This document shows, one piece after another, positions 8,353 through 18,460 of a stretch of DNA of 64,000 nucleotides (the stretch's first letter is position 1; each line of letters starts with the position of its first letter). Under the pieces are notes generated by a model, which saw only the letters and a program-made list of their open reading frames with translations, had not been told where the DNA came from and did no database searches. The stretch comes from Pseudoalteromonas sp. FUC4 (GTDB taxonomy: Bacteria > Pseudomonadota > Gammaproteobacteria > Enterobacterales > Alteromonadaceae): assembly GCF_008370255.1 (NCBI RefSeq), contig NZ_SEUI01000003.1:527958-591957 (forward strand), read 5' to 3'. Position numbers and translations under genes: made by a program.

Positions 8353-10140
8353 ATGAAGCATATCCGTAATTTTTCGATCATCGCCCATATTGACCATGGT
8401 AAATCGACCCTTTCAGATCGTTTGATCCAAGTTTGTGGCGGTTTAACCGACCGTGAAATGCAAAAACAAGTTTTGGATTCAATGGATATTGAGCGCGAAC
8501 GTGGTATTACCATTAAAGCGCAAAGTGTAACGTTGAATTATAAAGCGAACGATGGCGAAACTTATCAACTTAATTTCATTGATACTCCAGGGCACGTTGA
8601 TTTTACGTATGAAGTATCACGCTCTTTAGCTGCATGTGAAGGTGCGCTACTAGTTGTTGATGCAGGGCAAGGCGTTGAAGCGCAAACATTAGCCAACTGT
8701 TACACCGCTATTGAAATGGAATTAGAAGTAATACCAGTACTGAATAAAATCGATTTACCGCAAGCGGATCCTTTACGTGTTGCAGAAGAAATTGAAGAAA
8801 TTATTGGTATTGATGCTCTTGATGCAGTGCAGTGTAGTGCTAAAACAGGTGTAGGTATTGCTGAAGTTCTTGAAATGATTGTTAAAGATGTACCACCGCC
8901 AGTAGGCGATAAAGATGCACCGTTACAAGCGCTTATTATTGATTCTTGGTTTGACCCGTACCAAGGCGTTGTATCACTAGTGCGTATTAAGCACGGTGAA
9001 TTACGCACGGGCGACAAAATAAAAATAATGTCAAACGAGCACGTTCATACAGCTGATCATGTTGGTATTTTTACACCTAAGCAAACAAACACTGGTATTT
9101 TACGTACTGGCGAAGTAGGTTTTGTTATTGCCGGTATTAAAGAGATACATGGTGCGCCAGTAGGGGACACAATTACTCATCAAAAAAATGCGGCTCCACT
9201 ACGTTTACCGGGCTTTCAAAAAATAAAACCTCAGGTTTATGCAGGTATGTTCCCTATTGCATCTGATGAGTATGAATCGTTCCGTGATGCACTTAATAAA
9301 TTAAGCTTAAACGATGCGTCGTTATTCTTTGAACCAGAGAATTCAACTGCACTAGGCTTTGGTTTCCGCTGTGGCTTTTTAGGTATGCTACACATGGAAA
9401 TCATTCAAGAGCGTTTAGAGCGTGAATATGATATTGATTTAATTACAACGGCACCTACGGTAATCTATGAAATAGTTACTAAAGAAGGTACGTTCCAGAT
9501 TGATAATCCATCTGATTTGCCTGCAGTAAACGATATTGTAGAGATTCGTGAGCCGATTGTTGAAGCTAATATTTTGGTACCACAAGAATACCTAGGTAAC
9601 GTTATTACCTTGTGTATCGAAAAGCGCGGTAGCCAAACTAAAATGACTTATCACGGAAAGCAAGTAGCTGTAACTTACGAGCTACCTATGGCTGAAGTGG
9701 TGATGGACTTTTTTGATAAATTAAAATCAACTAGCCGTGGCTTTGCGTCGCTTGATTATAACTTTAAGCACTTTCAAACATCAGATATGGTGCGTGTTGA
9801 TATTTTAATAAATGGTGAGCGCGTTGACGCACTTGCGATAATTGTTCACAGAGATGGTGCGCAGTCTCGTGGTCGTCAGCTGGCTGATGCGTTAAAAGAG
9901 CTTATCCCACGTCAAATGTTTGATATAGCGATTCAAGCAGCGATTGGACAGCATGTTATTGCCCGTACTACGGTAAAACAATTACGTAAAAACGTAATTG
10001 CTAAGTGTTACGGCGGTGATGTGAGTCGTAAGAAAAAGCTACTTAAAAAGCAAAAAGATGGTAAAAAACGTATGAAGCAAGTAGGTAATGTTGAAGTGCC
10101 TCAAGAAGCGTTTTTAGCTATTTTAAAAGTTGGCAAATAA
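8353..10140 (+). CDS. lepA: Translation elongation factor 4 (LepA)
   Basis: The 595-residue translational GTPase carries G-motifs 'HIDHGKST' (near residue 11), 'DTPGHVDF' and 'NKIDLP', EF-G-like domains, and the LepA-specific C-terminal domain ending '[16 protein letters not shown]'. LepA (EF4) acts on ribosomes and influences translation initiation and elongation under stress. It is followed 16 nt later by lepB, with which it forms a classic operon. Confidence 0.97.
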   Translation: MKHIRNFSIIAHIDHGKSTLSDRLIQVCGGLTDREMQKQVLDSMDIERERGITIKAQSVTLNYKANDGETYQLNFIDTPGHVDFTYEVSRSLAACEGALLVVDAGQGVEAQTLANCYTAIEMELEVIPVLNKIDLPQADPLRVAEEIEEIIGIDALDAVQCSAKTGVGIAEVLEMIVKDVPPPVGDKDAPLQALIIDSWFDPYQGVVSLVRIKHGELRTGDKIKIMSNEHVHTADHVGIFTPKQTNTGILRTGEVGFVIAGIKEIHGAPVGDTITHQKNAAPLRLPGFQKIKPQVYAGMFPIASDEYESFRDALNKLSLNDASLFFEPENSTALGFGFRCGFLGMLHMEIIQERLEREYDIDLITTAPTVIYEIVTKEGTFQIDNPSDLPAVNDIVEIREPIVEANILVPQEYLGNVITLCIEKRGSQTKMTYHGKQVAVTYELPMAEVVMDFFDKLKSTSRGFASLDYNFKHFQTSDMVRVDILINGERVDALAIIVHRDGAQSRGRQLADALKELIPRQMFDIAIQAAIGQHVIARTTVKQLRKNVIAKCYGGDVSRKKKLLKKQKDGKKRMKQVGNVEVPQEAFLAILKVGK

Positions 10141-10156
10141 AAACAAAGGATTATAA

Positions 10157-11092
10157 ATGGCTGGTTATTTTTCAGTTTTATTGGTGTTATTAACTTTAGG
10201 CTCAGGCTTAATATGGTTAATAGATCACTTAATGTACGCCCCAAAAAGGCAGGAGCGCTTAGCGATAGCGCAAACGTCTGCTGGAGCTCCGTTAGATGAA
10301 GAAACTGCGGCATTAATTGCACCAGAACCAGTACTAACAGAAACAGCAAAGTCGATTTTCCCGATGATTGCAGCAATTACTATTTTTAGATCATTTATCT
10401 TTGAACCGTTTCAAATTCCATCAGGTTCAATGATGCCTACACTATTAGTAGGTGATTTTATTTTAGTACAAAAGTATTCATATGGAATAAAAGACCCTGT
10501 TTGGCGTACTCAATTGGTTGATATTGGGCAGCCTGAACGTGGTGATATTGTTGTTTTTAAATACCCTTTAGACGAAAATGTTGACTATATTAAACGTACA
10601 ATTGGTTTACCTGGCGATAAAATTGTTTATCGCGATAAACGTTTATATATTCAGCCAAATTGTAAAGAAGGCGAAACCCAGCAGGGTGAGCTTTTATGTA
10701 ATGAATTCAATAAAATTGATTTTAAACTAATTAATGATAACGAATTCAAACAAGGCCCAATGCCTCTAGCTCGTGTAAATGAAAATTTAACAACAGTTAC
10801 GCATGATATATTAATCAACCCACAAGCGCCTGAGAGAAAAGGGCGTTACTACCAGCAACCGGGCACGCCTTCTGATGAATGGACTGTTCCTGCTGATCAT
10901 TATTTTATGATGGGTGATAACCGCGACAACAGCCAAGATGGTCGCTTTTGGGGCTTTGTACCAAAAGAAAACTTGGTGGGTAAAGCTGTCTTTATATGGA
11001 TGAGTTTTGAATTTGAGAATGGCCCTGATGATATTTTACCAGGATGGGTTCCAACTGGTGTTCGCTTTGAGCGCCTAGGTAATATTCAGTAA
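10157..11092 (+). CDS. lepB: Signal peptidase I LepB
   Basis: The 311-residue membrane-anchored serine protease removes signal peptides from exported proteins. Catalytic Ser91 lies in 'PSGSMMPT' and the Lys general base is K146 in '[11 protein letters not shown]'. The downstream box '[13 protein letters not shown]' is present. There are two N-terminal membrane segments (about residues 2-24 and 64-80), as in enterobacterial LepB. It lies between lepA and rnc. Confidence 0.97.
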   Translation: MAGYFSVLLVLLTLGSGLIWLIDHLMYAPKRQERLAIAQTSAGAPLDEETAALIAPEPVLTETAKSIFPMIAAITIFRSFIFEPFQIPSGSMMPTLLVGDFILVQKYSYGIKDPVWRTQLVDIGQPERGDIVVFKYPLDENVDYIKRTIGLPGDKIVYRDKRLYIQPNCKEGETQQGELLCNEFNKIDFKLINDNEFKQGPMPLARVNENLTTVTHDILINPQAPERKGRYYQQPGTPSDEWTVPADHYFMMGDNRDNSQDGRFWGFVPKENLVGKAVFIWMSFEFENGPDDILPGWVPTGVRFERLGNIQ

Positions 11093-11094
11093 CG

Positions 11095-11772
11095 ATGAAA
11101 AAAAATGTAACAGAATTATATAAAAAAATTGGCTATGAATTTGCAGATCAAGGTTTACTTGAGCAAGCAATGACGCACCGCAGCCACAAAGGTCAGCATA
11201 ATGAGCGACTAGAATTTTTAGGCGACTCTATTTTAAGCTTTGTGATTGCTAATGCACTTTATGCCAAATTCCCCAAAGCGCGTGAAGGCGATTTAAGCCG
11301 GATGCGCTCAACGCTTGTGCGTGGTCAAACACTTGCCGAGTTTGGTCTTGAATTTGGCCTAGGCGATTATTTGCGCTTAGGGCCGGGCGAGCTTAAAAGT
11401 GGCGGATTCCGTCGCGAGTCAACGCTTGCTGATGCAGTAGAAGCTATTATTGGCGCTGCATTTTTAGATTCAGGTATTGATAGCTGTGGCGATCTTATAT
11501 TGTCATGGTACGAATCACGATTAGATGCTATTTCACCAGGGCTTAACCAAAAAGATCCGAAGACCCTGCTGCAAGAGTATTTGCAAGCCCGTAAATTATC
11601 TTTACCGGGTTACACTGTGGTTGATACAAAAGGCCAAGCACACAATCAAACATTCACGGTTGAATGTATTGTTGATGGAATGGATAGCATAATTTCTGTA
11701 GGTAGCTCGCGCCGTAAAGCCGAACAAAAAGCTGCTGAAAAAGCATTGAAGATACTTAAAAATGAACCTTGA
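11095..11772 (+). CDS. rnc: Ribonuclease III
   Basis: The 225-residue double-strand-specific endoribonuclease processes rRNA precursors and regulates mRNAs. The catalytic signature '[11 protein letters not shown]' lies near residues 38-48, with the second acidic cluster '[15 protein letters not shown]'. A C-terminal dsRNA-binding domain ends '[14 protein letters not shown]'. It overlaps era by 11 nt, so the two are coupled, as in E. coli. Confidence 0.97.
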   Translation: MKKNVTELYKKIGYEFADQGLLEQAMTHRSHKGQHNERLEFLGDSILSFVIANALYAKFPKAREGDLSRMRSTLVRGQTLAEFGLEFGLGDYLRLGPGELKSGGFRRESTLADAVEAIIGAAFLDSGIDSCGDLILSWYESRLDAISPGLNQKDPKTLLQEYLQARKLSLPGYTVVDTKGQAHNQTFTVECIVDGMDSIISVGSSRRKAEQKAAEKALKILKNEP

Positions 11773-12694
11773 TACCCTTATACAGCCTCATGAAGGTGAT
11801 GTAGATACGTTTTGTGGAATGGTTGCTATTGTAGGGCGCCCAAACGTAGGTAAGTCGACTTTGCTTAATGAAATTATTGAGCAAAAAGTGAGTATTACCT
11901 CACGTAAACCACAAACCACGCGTCATCGTATTATGGGTATTCATACCGAAGGTAAGCACCAAGCGGTATATATAGATACACCAGGTCTACACGTTGAAGA
12001 AAAACGTGCGATTAACCGTTTAATGAACCGTGCCGCGTCTAGCTCTATTGGTGATGTTGAGCTTATTATATTTGTAGTTGAGGGCACTCATTGGAATGCC
12101 GATGACGAAATGGTACTTAATAAAGTATCGCAAAGTGGTAAGCCGGTATTATTGGTTATTAATAAAATAGACCAAGTTAAAGACCGTGACCTTGTGTTGC
12201 CTCATATGAAGTGGTTAAGTGACAAGTTTGATTTTGTTGGAATTATGCCAGTATCGGCAACACAAGGTAAAAACGTTGATTTAATCAAAGAAGAAGTAAC
12301 CAAACGCTTACCTCCTTGCGAATTTTACTTTCCTGAAGATTATGTAACTGACCGTTCAATGCGCTTTATGGCAGCTGAAGTAATTCGTGAAAAACTAATG
12401 CGTTTTATGGGCGAAGAATTACCGTATTCTGTAACTGTTGAAATAGAGCAGTTTAAATGGCAAGACAACGGTATTTGGCATATCAACGGGTTAATTCTTG
12501 TTGAGCGCGAAACACAAAAACGCATGGTTATTGGTAATAAAGGCGAAAAGCTAAAAACTATTGGCCGTGAAGCCCGTAAAGACATAGAAGAAATGCTTGA
12601 TAACAAAGTATTCTTAGAGCTTTGGGTTAAAGTTAAGTCGGGTTGGGCTGACGATGAACGTGCACTAAGAAGCTTAGGTTATAGTGAAGACTAA
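11762..12694 (+). CDS. era: GTPase Era
   Basis: The 310-residue protein has an N-terminal GTPase domain (G1 'GRPNVGKST' near residue 27, 'DTPGLH', 'NKIDQV') and a C-terminal KH domain containing '[17 protein letters not shown]'. Era binds the 3' end of 16S rRNA and helps 30S subunit maturation. The start lies inside the end of rnc. Confidence 0.97.
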   Translation: MNLDTLIQPHEGDVDTFCGMVAIVGRPNVGKSTLLNEIIEQKVSITSRKPQTTRHRIMGIHTEGKHQAVYIDTPGLHVEEKRAINRLMNRAASSSIGDVELIIFVVEGTHWNADDEMVLNKVSQSGKPVLLVINKIDQVKDRDLVLPHMKWLSDKFDFVGIMPVSATQGKNVDLIKEEVTKRLPPCEFYFPEDYVTDRSMRFMAAEVIREKLMRFMGEELPYSVTVEIEQFKWQDNGIWHINGLILVERETQKRMVIGNKGEKLKTIGREARKDIEEMLDNKVFLELWVKVKSGWADDERALRSLGYSED

Positions 12695-12714
12695 ACCAAG
12701 CAGTAGTTTAGTGA

Positions 12715-13407
12715 ATGGATAGCGACTTCTACACCGCGTATTTATTACATCGGCGTCCTTATAGTGACTCTCAAGTGATGTTAGATATGCTTGTAGAAGG
12801 CGTTGGTCAGCTAAGAATGCTGGCCCGAATTAGTGGTCGCCAGGCCACTAAACATAAAGCACAACTTCAGCCATTTCAGGCACTGCTTGTTAATTACAGT
12901 GGCAAGTACGATTTAAAATATATTAATAAGTTTGAACTGCATGGGAACTCGCACTTTTTAAAAGGTGATGAGCTTTATTGTGGTTTTTATTTAAATGAGC
13001 TTACTAATCGTATCGTTCCTGTTAACGAGCCAATTGAACAAGTATTTGAGCTATATAAAACTCATTTATCAAACCTAAACAGCGGGGCCAATTTACAAGA
13101 AGTGCTTCGCTCATACGAGTTTCAACTATTGGAATTACTCGGTTATGGCGTGGATTTTAGTTTTGACGCCAGTGGTGAACCAATAGATGAAAAGCAGACG
13201 TATAGTTATTTCCCCGAACTTGGTTTTTTAGTACAAGAAGATACGCGTTCTGGATTTAGTGGCAAACAACTCAATGCCATAGCAAATCATGATTTTAGCC
13301 AAAGTGATGTGCTATATATGGCAAAGCAATTAAGTCGCTATTTATTAAAACCCTTATTAGGTAGTAAACCATTAAAAAGCCGCGAGCTATTTATGGCCTC
13401 TCAATAA
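12715..13407 (+). CDS. recO: DNA repair protein RecO
   Basis: The 230-residue protein has an N-terminal OB-fold ('[21 protein letters not shown]') and a helical C-terminal domain ('[18 protein letters not shown]'), characteristic of RecO. RecO works with RecR and RecF to load RecA at gaps and anneals single strands. It sits in the conserved era-recO-pdxJ order. Confidence 0.93.
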   Translation: MDSDFYTAYLLHRRPYSDSQVMLDMLVEGVGQLRMLARISGRQATKHKAQLQPFQALLVNYSGKYDLKYINKFELHGNSHFLKGDELYCGFYLNELTNRIVPVNEPIEQVFELYKTHLSNLNSGANLQEVLRSYEFQLLELLGYGVDFSFDASGEPIDEKQTYSYFPELGFLVQEDTRSGFSGKQLNAIANHDFSQSDVLYMAKQLSRYLLKPLLGSKPLKSRELFMASQ

Positions 13408-13429
13408 ACGTAATTTTACAGGTAAGAAA

Positions 13430-14161
13430 ATGAAAGATATTCTTTTGGGTGTAAACGTAGATCATATTGCAACACTTCGCCAAGCGCGTGGAACAAGTTA
13501 CCCAGATCCAGCTCATGCAGCCAGTGTAGCAGAGCATGCAGGCGCAGACGGTATTACGATTCACTTACGTGAAGACAGACGCCATATTCAAGATCGCGAC
13601 GTTTATGTAATGGCTAAAACCATTCAAACTCGTATGAATCTTGAAACCGCTGTTACCGATGAAATGATAAAAATCGCGCTTGAAGTAAAACCTGAGTACG
13701 TGTGTTTAGTACCTGAAAAGCGCGAAGAATTAACAACCGAAGGTGGCTTAGACGTAGCCGGTAATATAGATAAAATTAAAGCAGCAACAAAAACGCTTAC
13801 CGAAGCGGGTATTAAAGTATCGCTATTTATTGATGCAGATAAAGCACAGTTAGATGCAGCCAAAGAATGTGGTGCTCCTTATGTAGAAATACACACAGGC
13901 GCGTACGCTGATGCCACAAATGATACTGATTTACACAAAGAGTTAGAGCACATTCGTGAAGGTGTTAAATATGCAGCAAGCTTAGGTTTGATTGTTAACG
14001 CTGGCCATGGTCTTCATTATCATAACGTGAAACCAATCGCTGCAATGCCTGAGATTTATGAGCTAAATATTGGTCACGCTATTATTGCTCGTGCAGCGAT
14101 AGATGGGCTCGATAAAGCCGTACGCGACATGAAACGATTAATGATTGAAGCAAGAATGTAA
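13430..14161 (+). CDS. pdxJ: Pyridoxine 5'-phosphate synthase PdxJ
   Basis: The 243-residue enzyme catalyses the last ring-closing step of DXP-dependent vitamin B6 synthesis, from 1-deoxy-D-xylulose 5-phosphate and 3-amino-2-oxopropyl phosphate. Recognisable motifs are '[20 protein letters not shown]', '[14 protein letters not shown]', 'EIHTGAYA' and '[11 protein letters not shown]'. It ends the operon and is followed by a terminator. Confidence 0.97.
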   Translation: MKDILLGVNVDHIATLRQARGTSYPDPAHAASVAEHAGADGITIHLREDRRHIQDRDVYVMAKTIQTRMNLETAVTDEMIKIALEVKPEYVCLVPEKREELTTEGGLDVAGNIDKIKAATKTLTEAGIKVSLFIDADKAQLDAAKECGAPYVEIHTGAYADATNDTDLHKELEHIREGVKYAASLGLIVNAGHGLHYHNVKPIAAMPEIYELNIGHAIIARAAIDGLDKAVRDMKRLMIEARM

Positions 14162-14194
14162 GATAAGAAAATATAAGTATTTAAAAAAGCTTAA

Positions 14195-14224
14195 TAAAAA
14201 AACGCGGTAAATACCGCGTTTTTT
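14195..14224. terminator. Rho-independent terminator, pdxJ/barA convergence
   Basis: AAAAAACGCGGTA and TACCGCGTTTTTT form a 13-bp stem around an AA-containing loop, with T-tract on either strand. It can terminate both pdxJ and the convergent barA. Confidence 0.9.
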
Positions 14225-14242
14225 GTATCTAAAATTCAAAGC

Positions 14243-17017
14243 TTATCTTTGTAGCTCAGTTACATTTGCATCAGCAAGTAAGTTTTCAAGCTCGTCTTGT
14301 AACTCAAATAATTCAGGTTCAATATTTTCTAGCAAGCATTTATTTTTAAGCGATGTTTCAATTGTTTCTGCAAGTGATTTTAGTTTTGGTACACCGGTGT
14401 AGCAACATGCACCATGAAACTTGTGGACAATACTTAATACTTGTTGGCAATCGTTACTCTCTATCGCTTTAGCAAGCAATGTAAGAGTTTCAGGGACGCT
14501 TAAAAGTAACATATTAAGCATCTCTAGCGCTAATTCGTTCTTGCCGCCAGCACGCTGCAGGGCTTGTGCCCAGTCAATGCGATTACTTTGAAATGGTGCT
14601 GGGCTTTGTGGTGTATCTGTTTTCGCTTTATCACGATTGACTGGGGTTTGTGGACTGTGGTCGCTAATAATTTGTTTAAGCATATCCTCATCAATAGGCT
14701 TCGTTAAATAGCCTTTAAAGCCATCTTTTAGTAGCTGCTCTTTCTCACTGTTGAGGGCATGGGCCGTTACTGCAATAATTGGCGTATCTTCATTTAATGA
14801 TGATTCGCGAATAAGCTTACACGCTGTAATACCATCCATGATCGGCATTTGGATATCCATAAAAATCACATCATATTTATGGCTTTTACTTAGACTGTAA
14901 GCTTGAGAACCATTATGCGCAGTTTCTACTGTTTCAATTTGCTCGCATAAAAGCGTGCGAATAAGCTTTAAGTTGGCATCATTATCATCAACAACTAATA
15001 CTTTTAACGGAAGCAAAGCTTGATCGTTTTGCTCAATATTATGAGTAGGGTGGTCAAGTCTGTAAGGCGCAGCAAGTACTTCACATAATTTACGATGATT
15101 AAGCGGTTTGCTCAAACACGCATCAGCACCGCTACCAATAAACGCTTCTCTCATATTGTGCGATACAGTATTAAGCATTAAATATAAGTAGTCAGTAGAT
15201 TCACGCACGGCTTTTACGTAGCTTTTTAGCTGCTGCATATCATCAACTGATGCCATATGACCAATTAAACAAATATCATATTTATATTCACTATTTTTTA
15301 TAGCGTCTAAAAAGCTGGTCTCGTTAAAGCATGCTGTTACGCTTGATTCCCATTGGGTCAATAACGAAAGTACAGCATGGTGTGTATGCTCATGCGGCTC
15401 TAAATATAAAATACGTTTACCAATGAGTGATTTAGATGGTAAGTCGTTAGTAAATACATGATCTGGCAAGCTAAACACGCTATTAAAAGTAAAACAGGTA
15501 CCGTTACCTGGCGCAGAGTTTAATGTTATGCGACCACTCATCGCTTCAACAATATGTTTGGTAATAATAAGACCAAGGCCTGTGCCACCAAATTTACGTG
15601 TAATACTTGAATCTGCCTGTCCAAATGGAGTAAATAAAGAGTCTTGTTTATCCATAGGTATACCTACACCGGTATCGGTTACTGATACAAGTAAAGAGGT
15701 GCGTTCGTCGTCGAGTAACCGGTGACTTATATCTATTTTAATTGAGCCTTTTTCGGTAAATTTAATCGCATTACTCAATAGGTTTATTAGTACTTGTTTA
15801 AAGCGAGTAGGGTCGCCCATTAAGTCATCTGGTACTTGTTGGTTTATATAAATGGATAGCTCTAATTGCTTATCGTGTGCGCTAGGAGCGAGTAGTGTCA
15901 TAACTTCATTTACTGCATCACGTAACTGAAATTGAATTGACTCAAGTTCCATTGCACCTGCTTCTAACTTAGAGAAGTCTAGAATATCGCTAATAATAGT
16001 CATTAAACTATTTGCTGATAGCATAATCGTATCGAGATAATCTTTTTGATGCTTATTTAGCGGGGTTTTATAGAGCTGGCGAGTAAAGCCCATAACACCG
16101 TTGAGCGGAGTACGCAGCTCGTGACTCATTTTAGCTAAAAAGTCTGATTTAACGCGGTTAGCATCTTGTGCTTCCTTTTTAGCCATTGTGAGTTCAATAT
16201 TTTGAGCTTCATATTGATCTATAGTTCCTTGTGAATCACTGGTTGCTTGATCAATTGCTTTTTGCATTTCATCTTTTTTCATCATCATAGTGTGAGCGAT
16301 GGTATTTAAGCCTTCGCGTAGCAACTCAAACTCACCTATCATGTTGTCATTAAGACCTGTACTTCTTTTACCTTCAATTAACTTGTCGGTTGCAAGTACT
16401 AACTTATTAAGCGGCGTCATAAACATTCGACTTAATCTTAATGCTAAAATTGCGGCAAACACCAATGATAAAATAATGACAATACCGCTAATTAATAAAG
16501 CACGTTGCTGCCCTATAACCGCTTGGTCTTTGTTTAGCTGTATAATAACGGTGCCCAGGGATGACTGAAAAGCCGATGGATCCCATTTAGAGTCGTGACT
16601 TGTATGGTTAATAATTGGAGTGAAAAACGTAATAAGCTCATCAGTTTTTTGCACATGAGTTGTTTTTAAATTTATGAGCGTTTTTTGATTAATTAACTTT
16701 TCGAATGAGCGGTGATAATTGCTGGTCATTAATAGCGCATTATTTTTATCAAAAATAGCAATCGACTTAATTGTAGGGGAGTGCTTGTTATGTGTGTAGC
16801 TTATAAGGCGATTCAATAGCTGTTTGTTTTTTTCGAGCATGGGTTGCTCAAGCGCAATAGCAAGGGGCTCAGAAATAGTAGTACCTTGCTGATATAAAAT
16901 TTCATCAAGCTCAATGTAACGATTTATTGTAAAATAGCCACCAAGTAGTAATCCTATGATCACCGTTGGGATCAGGGTCAGTGTTAAAACAGAATCGCGT
17001 AAGCCTAATTTGGTCAT
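14243..17017 (-). CDS. barA: Hybrid sensor histidine kinase BarA
   Basis: The 924-residue BarA-type kinase would feed the UvrY/GacA-Csr pathway. In order it has a membrane segment (about 10-32), a periplasmic region, a second membrane segment (about 172-192), HAMP, a dimerisation domain with 'MSHELRTPLNG' (His near 300), an ATPase domain ('DTGVGIP', 'GGTGLGL'), two receiver domains and a C-terminal HPt domain ('IVHKFHGACCYTG'). The first receiver is degenerate: 'DICLIGHM' lacks the phospho-acceptor Asp. The second is intact ('IFMDIQMPIMDG'). It is divergent from rlmD, as in Shewanella and Pseudoalteromonas. Confidence 0.93.
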   Translation of the reverse strand: MTKLGLRDSVLTLTLIPTVIIGLLLGGYFTINRYIELDEILYQQGTTISEPLAIALEQPMLEKNKQLLNRLISYTHNKHSPTIKSIAIFDKNNALLMTSNYHRSFEKLINQKTLINLKTTHVQKTDELITFFTPIINHTSHDSKWDPSAFQSSLGTVIIQLNKDQAVIGQQRALLISGIVIILSLVFAAILALRLSRMFMTPLNKLVLATDKLIEGKRSTGLNDNMIGEFELLREGLNTIAHTMMMKKDEMQKAIDQATSDSQGTIDQYEAQNIELTMAKKEAQDANRVKSDFLAKMSHELRTPLNGVMGFTRQLYKTPLNKHQKDYLDTIMLSANSLMTIISDILDFSKLEAGAMELESIQFQLRDAVNEVMTLLAPSAHDKQLELSIYINQQVPDDLMGDPTRFKQVLINLLSNAIKFTEKGSIKIDISHRLLDDERTSLLVSVTDTGVGIPMDKQDSLFTPFGQADSSITRKFGGTGLGLIITKHIVEAMSGRITLNSAPGNGTCFTFNSVFSLPDHVFTNDLPSKSLIGKRILYLEPHEHTHHAVLSLLTQWESSVTACFNETSFLDAIKNSEYKYDICLIGHMASVDDMQQLKSYVKAVRESTDYLYLMLNTVSHNMREAFIGSGADACLSKPLNHRKLCEVLAAPYRLDHPTHNIEQNDQALLPLKVLVVDDNDANLKLIRTLLCEQIETVETAHNGSQAYSLSKSHKYDVIFMDIQMPIMDGITACKLIRESSLNEDTPIIAVTAHALNSEKEQLLKDGFKGYLTKPIDEDMLKQIISDHSPQTPVNRDKAKTDTPQSPAPFQSNRIDWAQALQRAGGKNELALEMLNMLLLSVPETLTLLAKAIESNDCQQVLSIVHKFHGACCYTGVPKLKSLAETIETSLKNKCLLENIEPELFELQDELENLLADANVTELQR

Positions 17018-17126
17018 AATGAGAGCGTTTTATCGTTATTAGTATGACTTGAGTATATACGGTTCAACACGCATTCTAAAGCATCTAAATATAGGTGCTT
17101 TATAAATAAAGTGAAGGTAATGCCTA

Positions 17127-18452
17127 ATGGCGCAAATTTTTAAAGCGAAAAAAAAACCGTTAAAGCAACAAACACTAGAATTAACTATAACGGGAGTGGA
17201 TCATCAAGGGCGTGGCATTGCAAAACATAACAATAAAGTATGTTTTGTAAGCGGAGCATTACCGCACGAAACAGTTAAAGCAACACTCGTCGAAGATAAA
17301 GCTAAATACAGTAGTGCAAAAGTAACTAAAGTTATTCAAGCGAGTGAATCAAGAGTAGATGCTTTTTGTGAACACTATAATCAGTGTGGTGGTTGCCAAT
17401 TACAGCATTTAGAAGCAAGCCAACAAGTTGTAGAAAAACAAACTGCAGTTACTCAGTTATTTAGTAAGTTTGCTAAATTAAACAGCTTAAACTGGCAAGC
17501 CCCATTATTAAGTAAACCTGTGCATTACAGACGCAGCGCTCGCATAGCCGTTATGTTTGATAAAGCAGCTAAAAAAATGCGCGTGGGTTACAGAGCAAGT
17601 GGCTCCAAAAATATTGTGAGTATTAATAAATGTGCAGTACTTGATGAAGTATTTATAGATGTTTTTACACTTTTTGATGATTTAATTAACCAACACAAAG
17701 CACTGCACAGTATAAGCCATTTACAGTTATGCCAAAGTGATGAGAAAAACTTTGTTGTTATTCGCCACACTAAAGCGATCAACGATGAATTTAAAGCAAT
17801 AGTGGAACAAGCCTCACAAAGTCAGCAATATCAAATTGTATGGCAAAGCGAGAGCGATGTAATCGAGCATTCACACTTAGCCATGCCATTTTATTATCTT
17901 AAAGAATTTGATCTAAAATTTGAATTTGGTTTAGGTAATTTTATTCAGGTAAACGCACAAGTTAACGAAGCTATGTTGAAGCAAGCTGCAAATTGGCTTG
18001 ATTTAAAAGGTGATGAATATTTATTGGATTTATTTTGTGGCATTGGTAATTTCTCATTAGTGTTGGCAAAACAAGCAAAATCTGTAATTGGCGTAGAAGG
18101 TGTGACTTCAGCGGTTGCAATGGCTGCTCAAAATGCGCAAACTAACTCTATTACCAATGCGCAGTTTCATTGCTTTGATTTAACCCAAAGCATACAGAGC
18201 GCCCCATGGTTTAGTAAAAACTTAGATGTGCTTGTACTCGATCCTTCTAGGACTGGTGCTATGGCTGTATTAGAGCAATTACCTTTAAAGCAGTTTAAAA
18301 CTATTTTATATGTCTCTTGTGACCCTGTTACTTTAGCCCGTGACAGCGCAATTATTTCACAAGCTGGCTTTGATCTTAATAAAATTGGGCTAATGAATAT
18401 GTTTCCTCATACAGGGCATATTGAAACTATGGCGTTATTTCAACGGAGGTAG
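17127..18452 (+). CDS. rlmD: 23S rRNA (uracil-1939-C5)-methyltransferase RlmD
   Basis: The 441-residue enzyme has an N-terminal TRAM domain ('LTITGVDHQGRGIAKHNNK'), a Cys cluster for an Fe-S centre ('CEHYNQCGGCQLQHL', about residues 84-98), and a SAM-binding domain ('LLDLFCGIGNFSL'). The catalytic Cys lies in 'YVSCDPVTLARD'. It methylates U1939 of 23S rRNA in E. coli. GAAGG upstream supports the chosen ATG. relA follows 8 nt after it. Confidence 0.94.
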   Translation: MAQIFKAKKKPLKQQTLELTITGVDHQGRGIAKHNNKVCFVSGALPHETVKATLVEDKAKYSSAKVTKVIQASESRVDAFCEHYNQCGGCQLQHLEASQQVVEKQTAVTQLFSKFAKLNSLNWQAPLLSKPVHYRRSARIAVMFDKAAKKMRVGYRASGSKNIVSINKCAVLDEVFIDVFTLFDDLINQHKALHSISHLQLCQSDEKNFVVIRHTKAINDEFKAIVEQASQSQQYQIVWQSESDVIEHSHLAMPFYYLKEFDLKFEFGLGNFIQVNAQVNEAMLKQAANWLDLKGDEYLLDLFCGIGNFSLVLAKQAKSVIGVEGVTSAVAMAAQNAQTNSITNAQFHCFDLTQSIQSAPWFSKNLDVLVLDPSRTGAMAVLEQLPLKQFKTILYVSCDPVTLARDSAIISQAGFDLNKIGLMNMFPHTGHIETMALFQRR

Positions 18453-18460
18453 AACGCATT